A stretch of DNA of 64,000 bases from Dyella thiooxydans (GCF_001641285.1 NZ_CP014841.1:2046001-2110000); one strand, 5' to 3'. Counted from the first letter of the stretch, positions 55,579-64,000 are shown. Notes: generated by a model not told the origin, from the sequence alone. Translations and numbers: made by a program.

Positions 55579-56217
55579 ATGGAGCCGGACGATGATCTGC
55601 CGGGACCCGTGGACGCCGACACGATGAGCAGCCTCGCCCAGCCCCTGGCCGACGACCTCTTGGTCGACGGTGCCGACGCCCGTGCCGTGCCCGCCTCGCT
55701 GGACGCCTTCCTGGCCCAGGTCGAACGCCGCGCCTTTCGCATGGCCGAGCTGCAGCTGGGTCACCGCGAGGACGCCTTCGACGCGGTGCAGGACGCCATG
55801 CTGCGGCTGGTGCGGCACTACCGGGAGAAGCCGGCCGGCGAGTGGGCCCCGCTGTTCTGGGGCATCCTGCGCCGGCGCATCGTCGACCTGCAGCGTCGTC
55901 GCAAGGTGCGCTCGATCGTGGTCGGCTGGCTCGGCGGCGGCCGTGATGGCGACGGCGAGGAACTGCCGGCCTGGGAGCCGGCCGATCGCTCGCCGGGACC
56001 ACTGGACCGCCTGCAGGACGCGCAGTCCTACCGGGACATGGCCGAGGCGGTGCGCAGGCTGCCGCAGCGCCAGCGCGAAGCCTTCATGCTGCGCGTGCTG
56101 GAAGGACTGGACGTCGCCGAGACCGCCCGCGCCATGGGCTGCTCGGAGGGCAGCGTGAAAACCCACCTGTCGCGCGCCATGCACCACCTGCGCGACCAAC
56201 TGGAGGACTGGCGATGA
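55579..56217 (+). CDS. ECF-type RNA polymerase sigma factor
   Basis: 212 residues from the ATG at 55579 (ATG at 55624 possible). Region 2: LGHREDAFDAVQDAMLRLVRHYREKP and WGILRRRIVDLQRRRK; region 4: LPQRQREAFMLRVLEGLDVAETARAMGCSEGSVKTHLSRAMHHL. It overlaps the next gene by 4 nt, giving a sigma/anti-sigma-like pair. It lies inside the transhydrogenase locus on the opposite strand. The regulon is unknown. Confidence 0.88.
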   Translation: MEPDDDLPGPVDADTMSSLAQPLADDLLVDGADARAVPASLDAFLAQVERRAFRMAELQLGHREDAFDAVQDAMLRLVRHYREKPAGEWAPLFWGILRRRIVDLQRRRKVRSIVVGWLGGGRDGDGEELPAWEPADRSPGPLDRLQDAQSYRDMAEAVRRLPQRQREAFMLRVLEGLDVAETARAMGCSEGSVKTHLSRAMHHLRDQLEDWR

Positions 56218-56606
56218 ACTCGCCCGACGATCGCATCGAACAACGCGCCCGTGCGCTGTTCCGGCAGGCCAGCCACTCGCTGGACCCGGCCATGGCCGGT
56301 CGCCTCCGCGCCGCACGGCGGGATGCATTGCAGACGGCAACACCCGCACACCGAGCAGTCCGCCTGCTTCTGCTGCCGGCCGGCGCCTTTGCCGCGGTCG
56401 CGCTGGCCGCGCTGATGATCTGGTCGCCGCGCCATCCGGTACCGGTGGGCGCCCCCGCGACCATGGTCGCTGCTGCGGCGGCGCGGGCACCGGACGACGG
56501 CGATTTGCCGCCGGATGCCGACAGCGCCGATCCGGCGCTATACCAGAACCTCGATTTCTACGGCTGGCTGGCCGCCAGCGACCCGCCTGCCACCACCCGG
56601 CGCTGA
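56214..56606 (+). CDS. Small membrane protein, possible anti-sigma factor
   Basis: 130 residues: soluble N-terminus (about 1-43) with [33 protein letters not shown], one membrane helix (about 46-69), then an acidic, Ala/Pro-rich periplasmic part ending NLDFYGWLAAS. Start overlaps the sigma gene (ATGA). Topology and position suggest an anti-sigma factor, but no zinc-binding HxxxCxxC motif is present. Function not proven. Confidence 0.65.
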   Translation: MNSPDDRIEQRARALFRQASHSLDPAMAGRLRAARRDALQTATPAHRAVRLLLLPAGAFAAVALAALMIWSPRHPVPVGAPATMVAAAAARAPDDGDLPPDADSADPALYQNLDFYGWLAASDPPATTRR

Positions 56607-56609
56607 GCC

Positions 56610-57206
56610 ATGCACGCCTCCCGCTCCCCCGCTGTGCGCCTGATCCTCGCCTTCGGCCTGCTGCTGGCCGCCGGGCCGTCGGCGCTGTACGCGCAGGACT
56701 CCTCTCCCCAGGGGGTACCCGATATCCTGCGCACGGCTGCGCCGGCGCCGCGGCCGTGGCAGAGCCTGTCGCCGGCACAGCGCGACCTGCTCGCTCCCCT
56801 GCACAAGGACTGGAACACGCTGCCTCCGCGCAAGCAGGCGCACATGCTGGAGAAGAGCGAGCACTGGCTGGCACTGCCGCCGCAACAGCGGGAAAAGATC
56901 CGCGAACGGATCGCCCGCTGGCAGGCCATGACGCCGGAGGAGCGCCGACTGGCCCGCGAGAACATGCGCAAGTTCCACGAACTTCCGCCGCAGCAGCGGC
57001 GCGAGCTGCACGACGCGTTCCGCCAGTTCCAGGCGATGCCGCCGGATCGGCGCGAGGCGCTGTTGCGCCAGTGGCGCTCGCTCTCGATCGAGCAGCGACA
57101 GCAGTGGATCGACCACATGCGCCATGGCGGCATGCCGCACGGGGGCATGCCCCCGCCGCCGCCCCCGCCAACTCCTGGAGCAGGGGTCCGGCACCACCCG
57201 TTCTGA
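56610..57206 (+). CDS. DUF3106 secreted protein
   Basis: 198 residues with a signal peptide (about 1-28), then repeated W-x(n)-L/M-x-P-x-x-R units (LSPAQRDLL, LPPRKQAHML, LPPQQREKIR, MTPEERRLAR, LPPQQRRELH, MPPDRREALL), the DUF3106 pattern, and a Gly-Met/Pro-rich tail. It follows the putative anti-sigma gene by 3 nt. DUF3106 proteins commonly accompany sigma/anti-sigma pairs and may sense periplasmic conditions; role unknown. Confidence 0.8.
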   Translation: MHASRSPAVRLILAFGLLLAAGPSALYAQDSSPQGVPDILRTAAPAPRPWQSLSPAQRDLLAPLHKDWNTLPPRKQAHMLEKSEHWLALPPQQREKIRERIARWQAMTPEERRLARENMRKFHELPPQQRRELHDAFRQFQAMPPDRREALLRQWRSLSIEQRQQWIDHMRHGGMPHGGMPPPPPPPTPGAGVRHHPF

Positions 57207-57221
57207 GCGGCCGCCGGCGGC

Positions 57222-58322
57222 TCAGCCGCCGAAGTGGGCCTGGCCGTCGCGTGTCACACAGCTCTTGGCGACCAGCTCGTCCTCGTAGTCGGGCGCGAGT
57301 TCGCCGTCGCGCACCAGCAGCTCGAGGAAGTTGAACACGTTGCGTGCGTACATCTCCGAAGCGTGCAGCGGCGCGCCGGCCGGCAGGTTCAGCGGGCCGA
57401 GGATGACCACCCCGCCCTGCTCCACCCGCTCGCCCGGCCGGGTCAGCTCGCAGTTGCCGCCGCCCTCGGCAGCGAGGTCGACGATCAGGGCGCTGGGCTT
57501 CATGCCCGCCACCATCGCCGCACTGATGATCTTCGGCGCCGGGCGCCCGGGTACCGCCGCCGTGGTAACGACCACGTCGATGTTCTTCAGGTGGTCGGCC
57601 AGGGCCTGCTGCTGCGCCGCGCGCTCCTCGGCCGAAAGCTCGCGCGCATAGCCGCCGCTGCCGGCCGCACTGACGCCAAGGTCGAGGAACTTGGCTCCCA
57701 GCGACTCCACCTGTTCGCGCGTTTCCGGGCGCACGTCGTAGCCCTCGGTCTGCGCGCCGAGCCGGCGGGCGGTGGCGATCGCCTGCAGGCCGGCGACACC
57801 CGCACCGATCACCAGCACTCGCGACGGACGGATGGTGCCGGCCGCCGTGGTGAGCATGGGGAAGAACTTCGGCGCCGCTTCGGCGGCGATCAGCATCGCG
57901 CGGTAGCCGGCCACGGCTGCCTGCGAACTGAGCACGTCCATCGCCTGGGCCCGCGTGGTCCGCGGCAGCAGCTCCAGCGCGAACGCGGCGAGTCGCCGCG
58001 CGCCCATCGCCGCCAGCCGTGCGGCAGCGCCGTAGGGACGCAGCTGACCGACCACCACCGACTGCTCGCGCAGCGCCGCCACTGCGGCGTCCGTCGGCGG
58101 CAGCACGCAGGCCAGCACATCGGCTTGGGCGCAGACCTCGTTCGCCGGGGCGAACGTCGCCTCCGGATAAGCCGTATCGGGGAAGCCTGCCGCAGCACCG
58201 GCGCCGTGCTCGAGCAGCACCCGCCAACCGCGGCCGTGCATCTTCTTCGCCATTTCCGGCGTGATCGCCACCCGGCGCTCGCCGGCGGCGGTTTCGCGCA
58301 ATGCGGCCACGGTGATCGGCAT
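57222..58322 (-). CDS. NAD(P) transhydrogenase alpha subunit part 1 (NAD domain)
   Basis: 366 residues from the ATG at 58322. Soluble dI with ETAAGERRVAITPEMAKKM at the N-terminus, Rossmann loop VLVIGAGVAGLQAIATARRLGA, EGYDVRPETREQVESLGAKF, and VVTTAAVPGRPAPKIISAAMV. It binds NAD(H) and works with the membrane pieces at 53744-55485. In split pnt operons the three genes are usually adjacent; here 1.7 kb with three opposite-strand genes lies between. A GC hairpin overlaps the stop. Confidence 0.93.
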   Translation of the reverse strand: MPITVAALRETAAGERRVAITPEMAKKMHGRGWRVLLEHGAGAAAGFPDTAYPEATFAPANEVCAQADVLACVLPPTDAAVAALREQSVVVGQLRPYGAAARLAAMGARRLAAFALELLPRTTRAQAMDVLSSQAAVAGYRAMLIAAEAAPKFFPMLTTAAGTIRPSRVLVIGAGVAGLQAIATARRLGAQTEGYDVRPETREQVESLGAKFLDLGVSAAGSGGYARELSAEERAAQQQALADHLKNIDVVVTTAAVPGRPAPKIISAAMVAGMKPSALIVDLAAEGGGNCELTRPGERVEQGGVVILGPLNLPAGAPLHASEMYARNVFNFLELLVRDGELAPDYEDELVAKSCVTRDGQAHFGG

Positions 58323-58491
58323 CGTGCACTCCCCCAGGGAAAGATCCGGGCATCGTAGTCCGGCGCCAGGCGCTTGGCGACCCTGCCCGCGGATGCCGAT
58401 CGGCAGGGATGAACCGGTCGCCCCGGGCGCAGTAGACTGGCCCGCCGCCGGTTGCCCGGAGGCGTCCGGCGGGGTCACCGCGGAGACCCTG

Positions 58492-58911
58492 ATGGATCCA
58501 GACCAGCTGCCTGTCGACGAACTGCTGCAAGACGCCCGCGCCGCCCGCCTGCTTGCCTACGCCCCCTACTCGCGCTTCCGCGTCGGCGCCGTGGTGCTGA
58601 CCCGCGACGGACGCCGTTTCCGCGGCTGCAACGTGGAGAACGCCGCCTACGGCCTGTGCAACTGCGCCGAACGCACTGCGTTGTTCAGCGCGATCGCCGC
58701 CGGCTGCCGCCCCGGCGACTTTGCCGGGCTGGCCGTGGTCGCCGACACCCCGGCGCCGGTCAGCCCCTGCGGCGCCTGCCGCCAGGTGATGGCCGAGCTG
58801 TGCGACCAGGCGATGCCGGTGCTGCTTGGCCATCTGGGCGAGCGCGTGCAGCGCGTCACCGTGGCCGAACTGCTGCCGGGCTCGTTCAGCCTTCCCCATG
58901 CCCCCGAGTAA
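58492..58911 (+). CDS. cdd: Cytidine deaminase
   Basis: Deaminates cytidine and deoxycytidine in pyrimidine salvage. It has 139 residues of the homotetrameric type: AYAPYSRFRVGAVV, the zinc/catalytic CNCAERTALFSAI (Cys, Glu) and SPCGACRQVMAEL (two Cys). It is transcribed away from the transhydrogenase dI gene and followed 4 nt later by a nitroreductase gene. Confidence 0.94.
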   Translation: MDPDQLPVDELLQDARAARLLAYAPYSRFRVGAVVLTRDGRRFRGCNVENAAYGLCNCAERTALFSAIAAGCRPGDFAGLAVVADTPAPVSPCGACRQVMAELCDQAMPVLLGHLGERVQRVTVAELLPGSFSLPHAPE

Positions 58912-58915
58912 TGCC

Positions 58916-59503
58916 ATGACCGATACCCCTGCCGACGCGCTCGACCTGCTGCACCGGCGCCACTCGCCGCCGTCGCGCCAGCTGGGCGAACCGGCGCCCG
59001 ATCCGGCCACGCTGCATGCCCTGCTGGAGGCCGCGGTGCGCGTGCCGGACCATGGCAAGCTGGTGCCGTTCCGCCTGATCGCCCTGCGCGGGGAGCACAA
59101 GCTGCGCTTCGGCGAACGGCTGGCCTCGCGGGCGATCGCGCGCAACCCGGAACTGTCCGAGGCCAAGCGCGAAAAGGAACGTACGCGCTACACCTTCGCG
59201 CCGCTGGTGCTGGTGGTGGTCTGCCGCATCGACACCACCAGCAGCGTGCCGCCGATGGAGCAGCAGCTCAGCGCCGGCTGCGTGGCCTACAACCTGCTGC
59301 TCGGTGCACAGGCGCTCGGCTTCGGCGCGCAGTGGCTCACCGGTTGGGCTGCCTACGACAGCGAGGTCGCCGCGCTGCTGGGACTGGGCGAGCATGAACA
59401 GGTGGTCGGCTTCGTGCATATCGGCACGCTGCAGGCCGAAGTCCCCGACCGCGAGCGGCCGCCGGTGGACGACCTGCTCAGCGAATGGCGCGACCCGGTG
59501 TGA
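58916..59503 (+). CDS. Nitroreductase family protein (YdjA-like)
   Basis: 195 residues, start ATG at 58916. FMN-binding N-terminus LLHRRHSPPSRQLGEPAPD, RVPDHGKLVPFRLIAL and C-terminal AYNLLLGAQALGFGAQWLTGWAAYD fit the small YdjA-type oxidoreductases. Substrate unknown. It overlaps the exonuclease gene by 4 or 19 nt depending on that gene's start. Confidence 0.88.
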   Translation: MTDTPADALDLLHRRHSPPSRQLGEPAPDPATLHALLEAAVRVPDHGKLVPFRLIALRGEHKLRFGERLASRAIARNPELSEAKREKERTRYTFAPLVLVVVCRIDTTSSVPPMEQQLSAGCVAYNLLLGAQALGFGAQWLTGWAAYDSEVAALLGLGEHEQVVGFVHIGTLQAEVPDRERPPVDDLLSEWRDPV

Positions 59504-60402
59504 ACGCGACCGCCGCCCATCCGCCGGCGCACCTGGTCGACGGCAGCCTCTACGTGTTCCGCGCCTGGCACTCGATGCCGGACGAGTTCCACGACGTCGA
59601 CGGCCACCCGGTCAACGCCGTGCACGGCTATACCCGGTTCCTGTGCGAACTGCTGGAGAAGACGCGGCCGGAGCGCGTCGCGGTGGCCTTCGACGCCTCG
59701 CTCACCAGCTCGTTCCGCAACGCGATCTATCCGCCCTACAAGGCCAACCGCGAGCTGCCGCCGCCGGACCTGGAGCATCAGTTCGTACTGTGCCGCGAAG
59801 TGACCGCGGCGCTGGGCGTGACAGTGCTGATCGACCACAGCTTCGAGGCCGACGACCTGATCGGCAGCGCCCTGTGGCACCTGCGCGGCCACGGCATTTC
59901 CAGCGTGATCGTGTCGGCCGACAAGGATTTCGGCCAGTTGCTCGGCGAGCACGACCGGCAATGGGACTTCGCCCGCAACCTGCGCTGGGGCCCCGAGGGC
60001 GTGCACGAGAAACTGGGCGTGCTTCCGAACCAGGTGGCCGATTACCTGGCGCTGTGCGGCGACGCGGTGGACAACATCCCCGGCGTGCCCGGCGTGGGCG
60101 CGAAGACCGCCGCCGCGCTGCTGGCCCACTTCGGCAGCCTCGATGCGCTGCTGGATCGGGTCGACGAGGTGGCGTTCCTGCGCCTGCGCGGCGCCGCCAG
60201 CTGTGCCGCCCGCCTGCGCGAACACGGCGAGATGGCACGGCTGTACCGCCGGCTGACCCGCATCGCACTGGACGCACCGGTGACCGACCACGTGGATGGT
60301 CTGCGCCGCGCACCGGTCGATACAACCACGCTCGACGCCCTGTGCGAGCGCCTGCGCTTCGGCCCGCTGACCCGCTCCCGATTGCGCGCGCTGGCCGACT
60401 GA
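59485..60402 (+). CDS. 5'-3' exonuclease/flap-endonuclease family protein
   Basis: 305 residues, homologous to the N-terminal exonuclease domain of DNA polymerase I and to Xni. Metal-binding acids occur in LVDGSLYVFRAWH, VAFDAS, SFEADDLIGSAL and SADKDFGQLL; a helix-hairpin-helix follows in GVPGVGAKTAAALL. No polymerase domain. The start may be ATG 59485 or GTG 59500, the latter overlapping the previous stop as GTGA. It probably removes flaps or RNA primers. Confidence 0.9.
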   Translation: MARPGVNATAAHPPAHLVDGSLYVFRAWHSMPDEFHDVDGHPVNAVHGYTRFLCELLEKTRPERVAVAFDASLTSSFRNAIYPPYKANRELPPPDLEHQFVLCREVTAALGVTVLIDHSFEADDLIGSALWHLRGHGISSVIVSADKDFGQLLGEHDRQWDFARNLRWGPEGVHEKLGVLPNQVADYLALCGDAVDNIPGVPGVGAKTAAALLAHFGSLDALLDRVDEVAFLRLRGAASCAARLREHGEMARLYRRLTRIALDAPVTDHVDGLRRAPVDTTTLDALCERLRFGPLTRSRLRALAD

Positions 60403-60473
60403 GCCGGCCCGGTTGTCGTTGTCATGACGCCGCGCCACCATGCGCGGATCGCCCCGACGACGGAAAGCCACGC

Positions 60474-61061
60474 ATGAACGACACGGCAGGCCGCACCCCC
60501 GAAGACGCGCACGCCCCAGTGGAAACCCTGTACCAGGGCCGCTGGCTGACCCTGCGCCAGCGCGGTCGCTGGGAGTACGTGGAGCGCAACAACCCCGGTG
60601 GTGCGGTGATCATCCTGGCGGTGACACCCGAGGACCGGGTGTTGTTCGTCGAGCAATACCGGGTGCCGATCCTGCAGCGGACCATCGAGATGCCGGCCGG
60701 CCTGGTCGGCGATCTGGCCGAACAGGCCGACGAAGGCGCGCTGATCGCCGCCGCGCGCGAGCTGGAGGAAGAGACCGGCTACCGCTGCGGCCGCATGGAG
60801 TTCATCCACGAGGGGCCGTCGTCCTCCGGCATGAGCACCGAGATGATCGCCTTCGCGCGCGCCTGGGAGCTGGAAAAGGTCGGCCCCGGAGGCGGCGACG
60901 AGAGCGAGGACATCACCGTCCACGAGGTGCCCAGGGCCGAGGCCGGCACCTGGCTGTTCGCCCGGGCGGCCGAAGGCTATTCGATCGACCCCAAGCTGTT
61001 CGCCGGCCTGTGGTTCCTGGAACATGGCGGGCAGGCCGAACACATCACACGGAAAATGTGA
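60474..61061 (+). CDS. NUDIX hydrolase (ADP-ribose pyrophosphatase-like)
   Basis: 195 residues from the ATG at 60474. The NUDIX core EGALIAAARELEEETGY (87-103) is complete, with EMPAGLVGD before it carrying a short insertion relative to the minimal box, and SSSGMSTEMIAFARA after it, as in ADP-ribose/GDP-mannose hydrolases. The stop codon lies inside a CRP/Clp consensus site for the next gene. Confidence 0.88.
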   Translation: MNDTAGRTPEDAHAPVETLYQGRWLTLRQRGRWEYVERNNPGGAVIILAVTPEDRVLFVEQYRVPILQRTIEMPAGLVGDLAEQADEGALIAAARELEEETGYRCGRMEFIHEGPSSSGMSTEMIAFARAWELEKVGPGGGDESEDITVHEVPRAEAGTWLFARAAEGYSIDPKLFAGLWFLEHGGQAEHITRKM

Positions 61062-61072
61062 TTCGCATCACA
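61057..61072 (+). promoter_or_regulatory. Perfect CRP/Clp consensus site
   Basis: TGTGATTCGCATCACA matches TGTGA-N6-TCACA exactly. With the -10-like TAAAGA at 61092-61097 the start would be near 61105, placing the site centre about -40, a class II activator position that replaces the -35. It overlaps the end of the NUDIX gene and precedes the small secreted protein by 88 nt. Confidence 0.7.
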
Positions 61073-61160
61073 CAAGTTGCGCGATGGAGGCTAAAGATTT
61101 CCCGCGTAGCGCCGATTCCCTCAGCAACTGTCTCCATCCATCCCCGAGGGAATCCTGCTC

Positions 61161-61523
61161 ATGAAGACCCTGCTCGCCTCCGCCGTGCTGCTGCTGGCCC
61201 CGCTGGCTGCCCATGCCGCCTGCGCGCCGACCGATTTCGCCATCCAGGACTTCAAGGTCGCCGCCTCCGGCGCCGGGATGGGTACCCGCATGATGATGAA
61301 GGGCCAGGTGGTCAACCACTGCGCCGAGCCGGCTGCCGCCCAGATCACCATCGCCGCGAAGGATGCCAACGGCAACGTGATCCAGGAGAAGAAGGGCTGG
61401 CCGGCCGGCACCACCAACATCGCCCCGGGCCAGTCGGTCGATTTCGACCTGGGCCGCCTGTTCCGCTACTCCTCCGACATGGCCACCTACACGGTGAGCA
61501 TCGCCTCGGTGCGCACCTGGTAA
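61161..61523 (+). CDS. Small secreted protein, FxLYD-like
   Basis: 120 residues with signal peptide (1-19, AHAAC) and two cysteines (20 and about 54) that could pair. The sandwich-like MKGQVVNHCAEPAAAQITIAAKDANGNVIQEKKG and GQSVDFDLGRLF resemble FxLYD-type domains. Function unknown. Likely under the CRP/Clp site just upstream; followed by a strong terminator. Confidence 0.75.
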   Translation: MKTLLASAVLLLAPLAAHAACAPTDFAIQDFKVAASGAGMGTRMMMKGQVVNHCAEPAAAQITIAAKDANGNVIQEKKGWPAGTTNIAPGQSVDFDLGRLFRYSSDMATYTVSIASVRTW

Positions 61524-61549
61524 GACGATCCCGCCAGACCCACTGCCGG

Positions 61550-61580
61550 AAAACGGGGGCCTCAGGCCCCCGTTTTCTTT
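61550..61580. terminator. Bidirectional Rho-independent terminator
   Basis: A 12-bp perfect stem AAAACGGGGGCC / GGCCCCCGTTTT with a TCA loop is followed by CTTT on the plus strand and flanked by a purine-rich GGAAAA on the other side. It ends the 61161 gene; the retropepsin-like gene's stop codon (61562-61564) lies in its loop, so it also ends that minus-strand gene. Confidence 0.9.
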
Positions 61581-62407
61581 GTGCGGAAGGCGACCCGGCC
61601 ATGTGACGGGTCCAGGCACACCACGTGGCTGGCGAAGAAGCCGGTGCCCAGCACCGCATCCACGTCCGGCGCCGGGAACTGGCGCATCATGAATGCCTGC
61701 GGGCCGGCCGGCTGGCCGGCCACGTCGAAGCGCTGGAAGGTAAAGCGGCGCAGCAGGTCGGCATCCTTGTCCCGGCCGGCGATCGCTGAAGGCCGCAGCA
61801 CGTCGGCGGCGGCTCCGGTGTCCCACTGCACCCGCAGCGACCCGTGCCCGGTCTGCACCTCGGACACCATCACGCCATTCTCCAGGCGCAGCGGACCACC
61901 GGCGTTGCCGCACTCGGCGTCGAAGACGCCTTCGGCCGACGCCGGGTAGAGCCGCAGCTCGCCGCCCGCCTCGTCGAACACCATCTGGTAGCGATGCAGC
62001 AGGCCGAAGCCGATCAGGCCGTCCTGCGGGTAACCCGCCTTGCCGGTGTCTCCCACCAGTTCGTTGCCGTCGAACTGCGTCGCCGTGAGCGCGCCGGCCT
62101 CCAGATCTGCGGCGCGGAAGATGCGCGACGTGAAGACATGCCCGTCGGCATCGCGCCACGATTCGCTGTCGCCAGTGAACTTCACCGGCAGGCGCGCCAG
62201 AACGGCAGTCTTCAGGCCCACGACCTGGTAGTTGCCCACATCGATGAACAGCGTGACCGGCTTGCCGCCGATGGTCGCCGGGGTGGTCGGCAGGCCGGCC
62301 TGCAGGTGCAGCGGCACGCGCATCGGCTGCAGTGCGCCCGCGGCAGCCGGTGCCGCCGGAAAAGCAAAGGCCAGCACCAGGCTGGCCCGAATGATGGAAC
62401 GTCGCAT
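61562..62407 (-). CDS. Secreted retropepsin-like aspartic protease domain protein
   Basis: 281 residues from the ATG at 62407. Signal peptide (about 1-23), then two related halves: GKPVTLFIDVGNYQVVGL and VQWDTGAAADVLRP, the latter with the DTG/A signature, plus LIGFGLLHRYQMVFDEAGGELRLYP and VLGTGFFASHVVCLDPSHGRVAFR. The first half has DVG instead of DTG, so only one standard catalytic Asp motif is present; the active form, if any, may differ. No partner gene. Confidence 0.7.
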   Translation of the reverse strand: MRRSIIRASLVLAFAFPAAPAAAGALQPMRVPLHLQAGLPTTPATIGGKPVTLFIDVGNYQVVGLKTAVLARLPVKFTGDSESWRDADGHVFTSRIFRAADLEAGALTATQFDGNELVGDTGKAGYPQDGLIGFGLLHRYQMVFDEAGGELRLYPASAEGVFDAECGNAGGPLRLENGVMVSEVQTGHGSLRVQWDTGAAADVLRPSAIAGRDKDADLLRRFTFQRFDVAGQPAGPQAFMMRQFPAPDVDAVLGTGFFASHVVCLDPSHGRVAFRTKKTGA

Positions 62408-62517
62408 CGTGTTCCTCCCTGGACGCGCGTCGCCGGGCGGCAGGCCTTCCCTGCCCCGACCGCGAAGTCCCGGCACGATGCCAGAACCGGCCCGGCGCCA
62501 CCAGCGCCGGGACCGTC

Positions 62518-62823
62518 TCAATGCAATACGAACAGCTTGTCGAAGCCGGCCACCTTGAAGGTGTTGCGCTGCTCGCTGCCGGCATTGACGATGCGGATCT
62601 CCGCCTTGTCGGAACCGGCGTGCTCGCGCAGCAGCAGCAGCATGCCCAGCGCGGAGCTGTCCATGCTGGTGACGTCGCTCATGTCGACGATATAGCTGCG
62701 CGCGCGCACTTGGGCACCCAGGCAGGCGTCGTGGAAATCGCGGTGCACGGAGAAGTCGAAGCGCTCGCCCAGCTGCAGGGTCAGGCTGTCGTTCTCGCTG
62801 TCGTGGTGGACGGTCAGGCTCAT
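62518..62823 (-). CDS. STAS-domain protein next to chemotaxis receptor
   Basis: 101 residues from the ATG at 62823. STAS core SYIVDMSDVTSMDSSALGMLLLLREHA with the phosphorylatable serine in DSSALG. It lies 10 nt downstream of an MCP-type gene, so it probably links that receptor's output to a phosphorylation-controlled partner. The kinase/phosphatase is not in view; the module at 25141-27851 is a possible but unproven source. Confidence 0.88.
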   Translation of the reverse strand: MSLTVHHDSENDSLTLQLGERFDFSVHRDFHDACLGAQVRARSYIVDMSDVTSMDSSALGMLLLLREHAGSDKAEIRIVNAGSEQRNTFKVAGFDKLFVLH

Positions 62824-62833
62824 GGCTATTACC

Positions 62834-64000
62834 TCAGAACAGTTCGATTTCGCCGGCATCCATCGAGCTCTGCAGCGCCGGTCCGCGCGCACGCAGGCGG
62901 GCCTTTTCGCGCTGGATCGCCAGCCGGCTGCGCACCTGCTCGGCGCGCTGGGCGATCGCATCGTCCTCCACGCCGCCGCAGGCCAGGTCCTCGATGTCGC
63001 GGGTGCTGTCGGAGATCACCTCCTGCAGCTCGACCAGGCGGGTGCGGGTCTGGTTGATCAGCTGGCTGAGGATGTCCTCGAACTGCAGCGAGCGGATCGT
63101 GGTGGACACGTCGCTGCCCAGCCCACGGTTGATCTCCACCACCTGGTCGGCCACCGCGCTGGTGCGCGCGTCGGACTCGGTGACGTGGCTCATCATCGCG
63201 TCGATGCCGCCCTTGGCGGACAGCGCCACGTTGAGGTCCTGCGAGGCCATCGTGCCGACCAGGCCGCGCAGCTGCTCCATCGCGCCGCGGGCGCGCTCGA
63301 CGTGGCTGCCGATCTGGTCATTGAACTGATTGGAGTGGCTGGCCAGGTTGCGGATCTCGCCGGCGACCACCGCGAAGCCGCGACCGGCCTCGCCAGCACG
63401 CGCCGCCTCGATCGAGGCGTTCAGTGCCAGCAGGTTGGTTTCCTCGGCGATGGTGTTGACGTTCTTCAGCAGACCGAACACCGCGTCCATCTCCTTGGCC
63501 ATGCCGTCGATGCGGTAGACGATGCGCAGGCTCTCGCGCGACATCTGCACGATCATGCCGACGAAGTGCTCCAGCAGGTCGGAGGTGCGACCGGCGAAGT
63601 CCTGCACCGACACCTCGCCGTTCTGTACGTCGATGATCTGCTTGAGCAGCGACTGCTGCTGGCCGGTCTTGCGCGACAGGCCATCGAAGCCGCCGCCGAG
63701 CTCCAGCACCGCGTCGCGCAGCAGGTCCATCGCCTGGTGCAGCTCGCGGGTGGCGTGGCCGAGCTCGTCGACGAGCGCGCTGCGCACGTCTTCCAGTGCC
63801 TCACGCACCGGCTCGACGTGGGCCGGCGACGTAGCCTCCACCTCCGGTGCCGGCGGCACGCGACGGCTCTCGACAATCCACACCGCGGTGAGCAGTACCA
63901 CCAGCAGCGGCGCGAGCCAGGCCGGATGCCAGAACAGGCTGACCAGCAGAGCCACGATGCTGGCCGGCAGGCCAACGGCGAGGCGCGAATGGAAGAAGCG
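62834..64000 (-). CDS. Methyl-accepting chemotaxis-type protein (partial, 5' end missing)
   Basis: The frame stays open to the window edge, so the start is outside. The visible 388 residues begin [14 protein letters not shown], then two closely spaced membrane helices ([13 protein letters not shown] and [15 protein letters not shown]), a coiled coil, and the MCP signalling hairpin [39 protein letters not shown]. No CheB/CheR pentapeptide is at the C-terminus (GEIELF). The short periplasmic loop suggests sensing in or near the membrane. Confidence 0.88.
   Translation of the reverse strand, partial: RFFHSRLAVGLPASIVALLVSLFWHPAWLAPLLVVLLTAVWIVESRRVPPAPEVEATSPAHVEPVREALEDVRSALVDELGHATRELHQAMDLLRDAVLELGGGFDGLSRKTGQQQSLLKQIIDVQNGEVSVQDFAGRTSDLLEHFVGMIVQMSRESLRIVYRIDGMAKEMDAVFGLLKNVNTIAEETNLLALNASIEAARAGEAGRGFAVVAGEIRNLASHSNQFNDQIGSHVERARGAMEQLRGLVGTMASQDLNVALSAKGGIDAMMSHVTESDARTSAVADQVVEINRGLGSDVSTTIRSLQFEDILSQLINQTRTRLVELQEVISDSTRDIEDLACGGVEDDAIAQRAEQVRSRLAIQREKARLRARGPALQSSMDAGEIELF

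Overview
The window looks like a chromosomal segment of a high-GC gammaproteobacterium of the order Xanthomonadales, probably the Rhodanobacteraceae (Dyella/Rhodanobacter/Frateuria-like). This is inferred from gene content and order, protein wording and CRP/Clp-type sites; no database search was possible.

Layout. (1) 1-24.4 kb, almost all minus strand, is the transcription/translation core. Read in transcription order it is tRNA-Tyr, tRNA-Gly, tRNA-Thr, tuf, tRNA-Trp, secE, nusG, rplK-rplA-rplJ-rplL-rpoB-rpoC, rpsL-rpsG-fusA-tuf, then the S10 operon rpsJ-rplC-rplD-rplW-rplB-rpsS-rplV-rpsC-rplP-rpmC-rpsQ-rplN-(rplX). Four promoters, several terminators and structured leaders can be placed. The EF-G gene has an unusual domain IV, and the two tuf copies are almost identical. 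(2) 24.5-27.9 kb holds a thioesterase and a two-gene partner-switching module (receptor-PP2C phosphatase-anti-sigma kinase fusion plus STAS protein). (3) 27.9-35.4 kb, minus strand, is ychF, pth, rplY, prs, tRNA-Gln, an in-frame GNAT-IspE fusion, lolB and a TPR lipoprotein. (4) 35.5-44.2 kb holds hemA-prfA-ppk2, acylphosphatase, a TlpA-like protein, a YihY-like membrane protein, wrbA, DUF2069, an AidB-like acyl-CoA dehydrogenase and a one-domain asparaginase. (5) 44.2-52.2 kb is a cluster of three large secreted proteins on the minus strand: an S53 sedolisin with a PKD domain, a putative peptidase with PKD and two PPC domains, and an M4 vibriolysin-like protease with two PPC domains. (6) 52.6-62.4 kb holds sufT, a transhydrogenase operon split by an opposed sigma-factor cassette, cytidine deaminase, nitroreductase, 5'-3' exonuclease, NUDIX hydrolase, a small secreted protein and a retropepsin-like protein. 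(7) The end carries a second STAS protein and a methyl-accepting chemotaxis-type protein cut by the window edge.

The most interesting signal is in region 5. All three secreted-protease genes have the same upstream design: a 17-nt dyad (AGGAAWWAKTCCYMTTG) 261-270 nt before the start codon, whose last TTG is the -35 of a promoter, followed by a predicted 5' leader of about 226-236 nt. Pairs of leaders share further short blocks at matching distances, and each ends in a small hairpin before the ribosome-binding site. This suggests one regulator plus a shared leader RNA controlling an extracellular proteolysis regulon. A near-consensus CRP/Clp box sits at about -63 of the M4 promoter.
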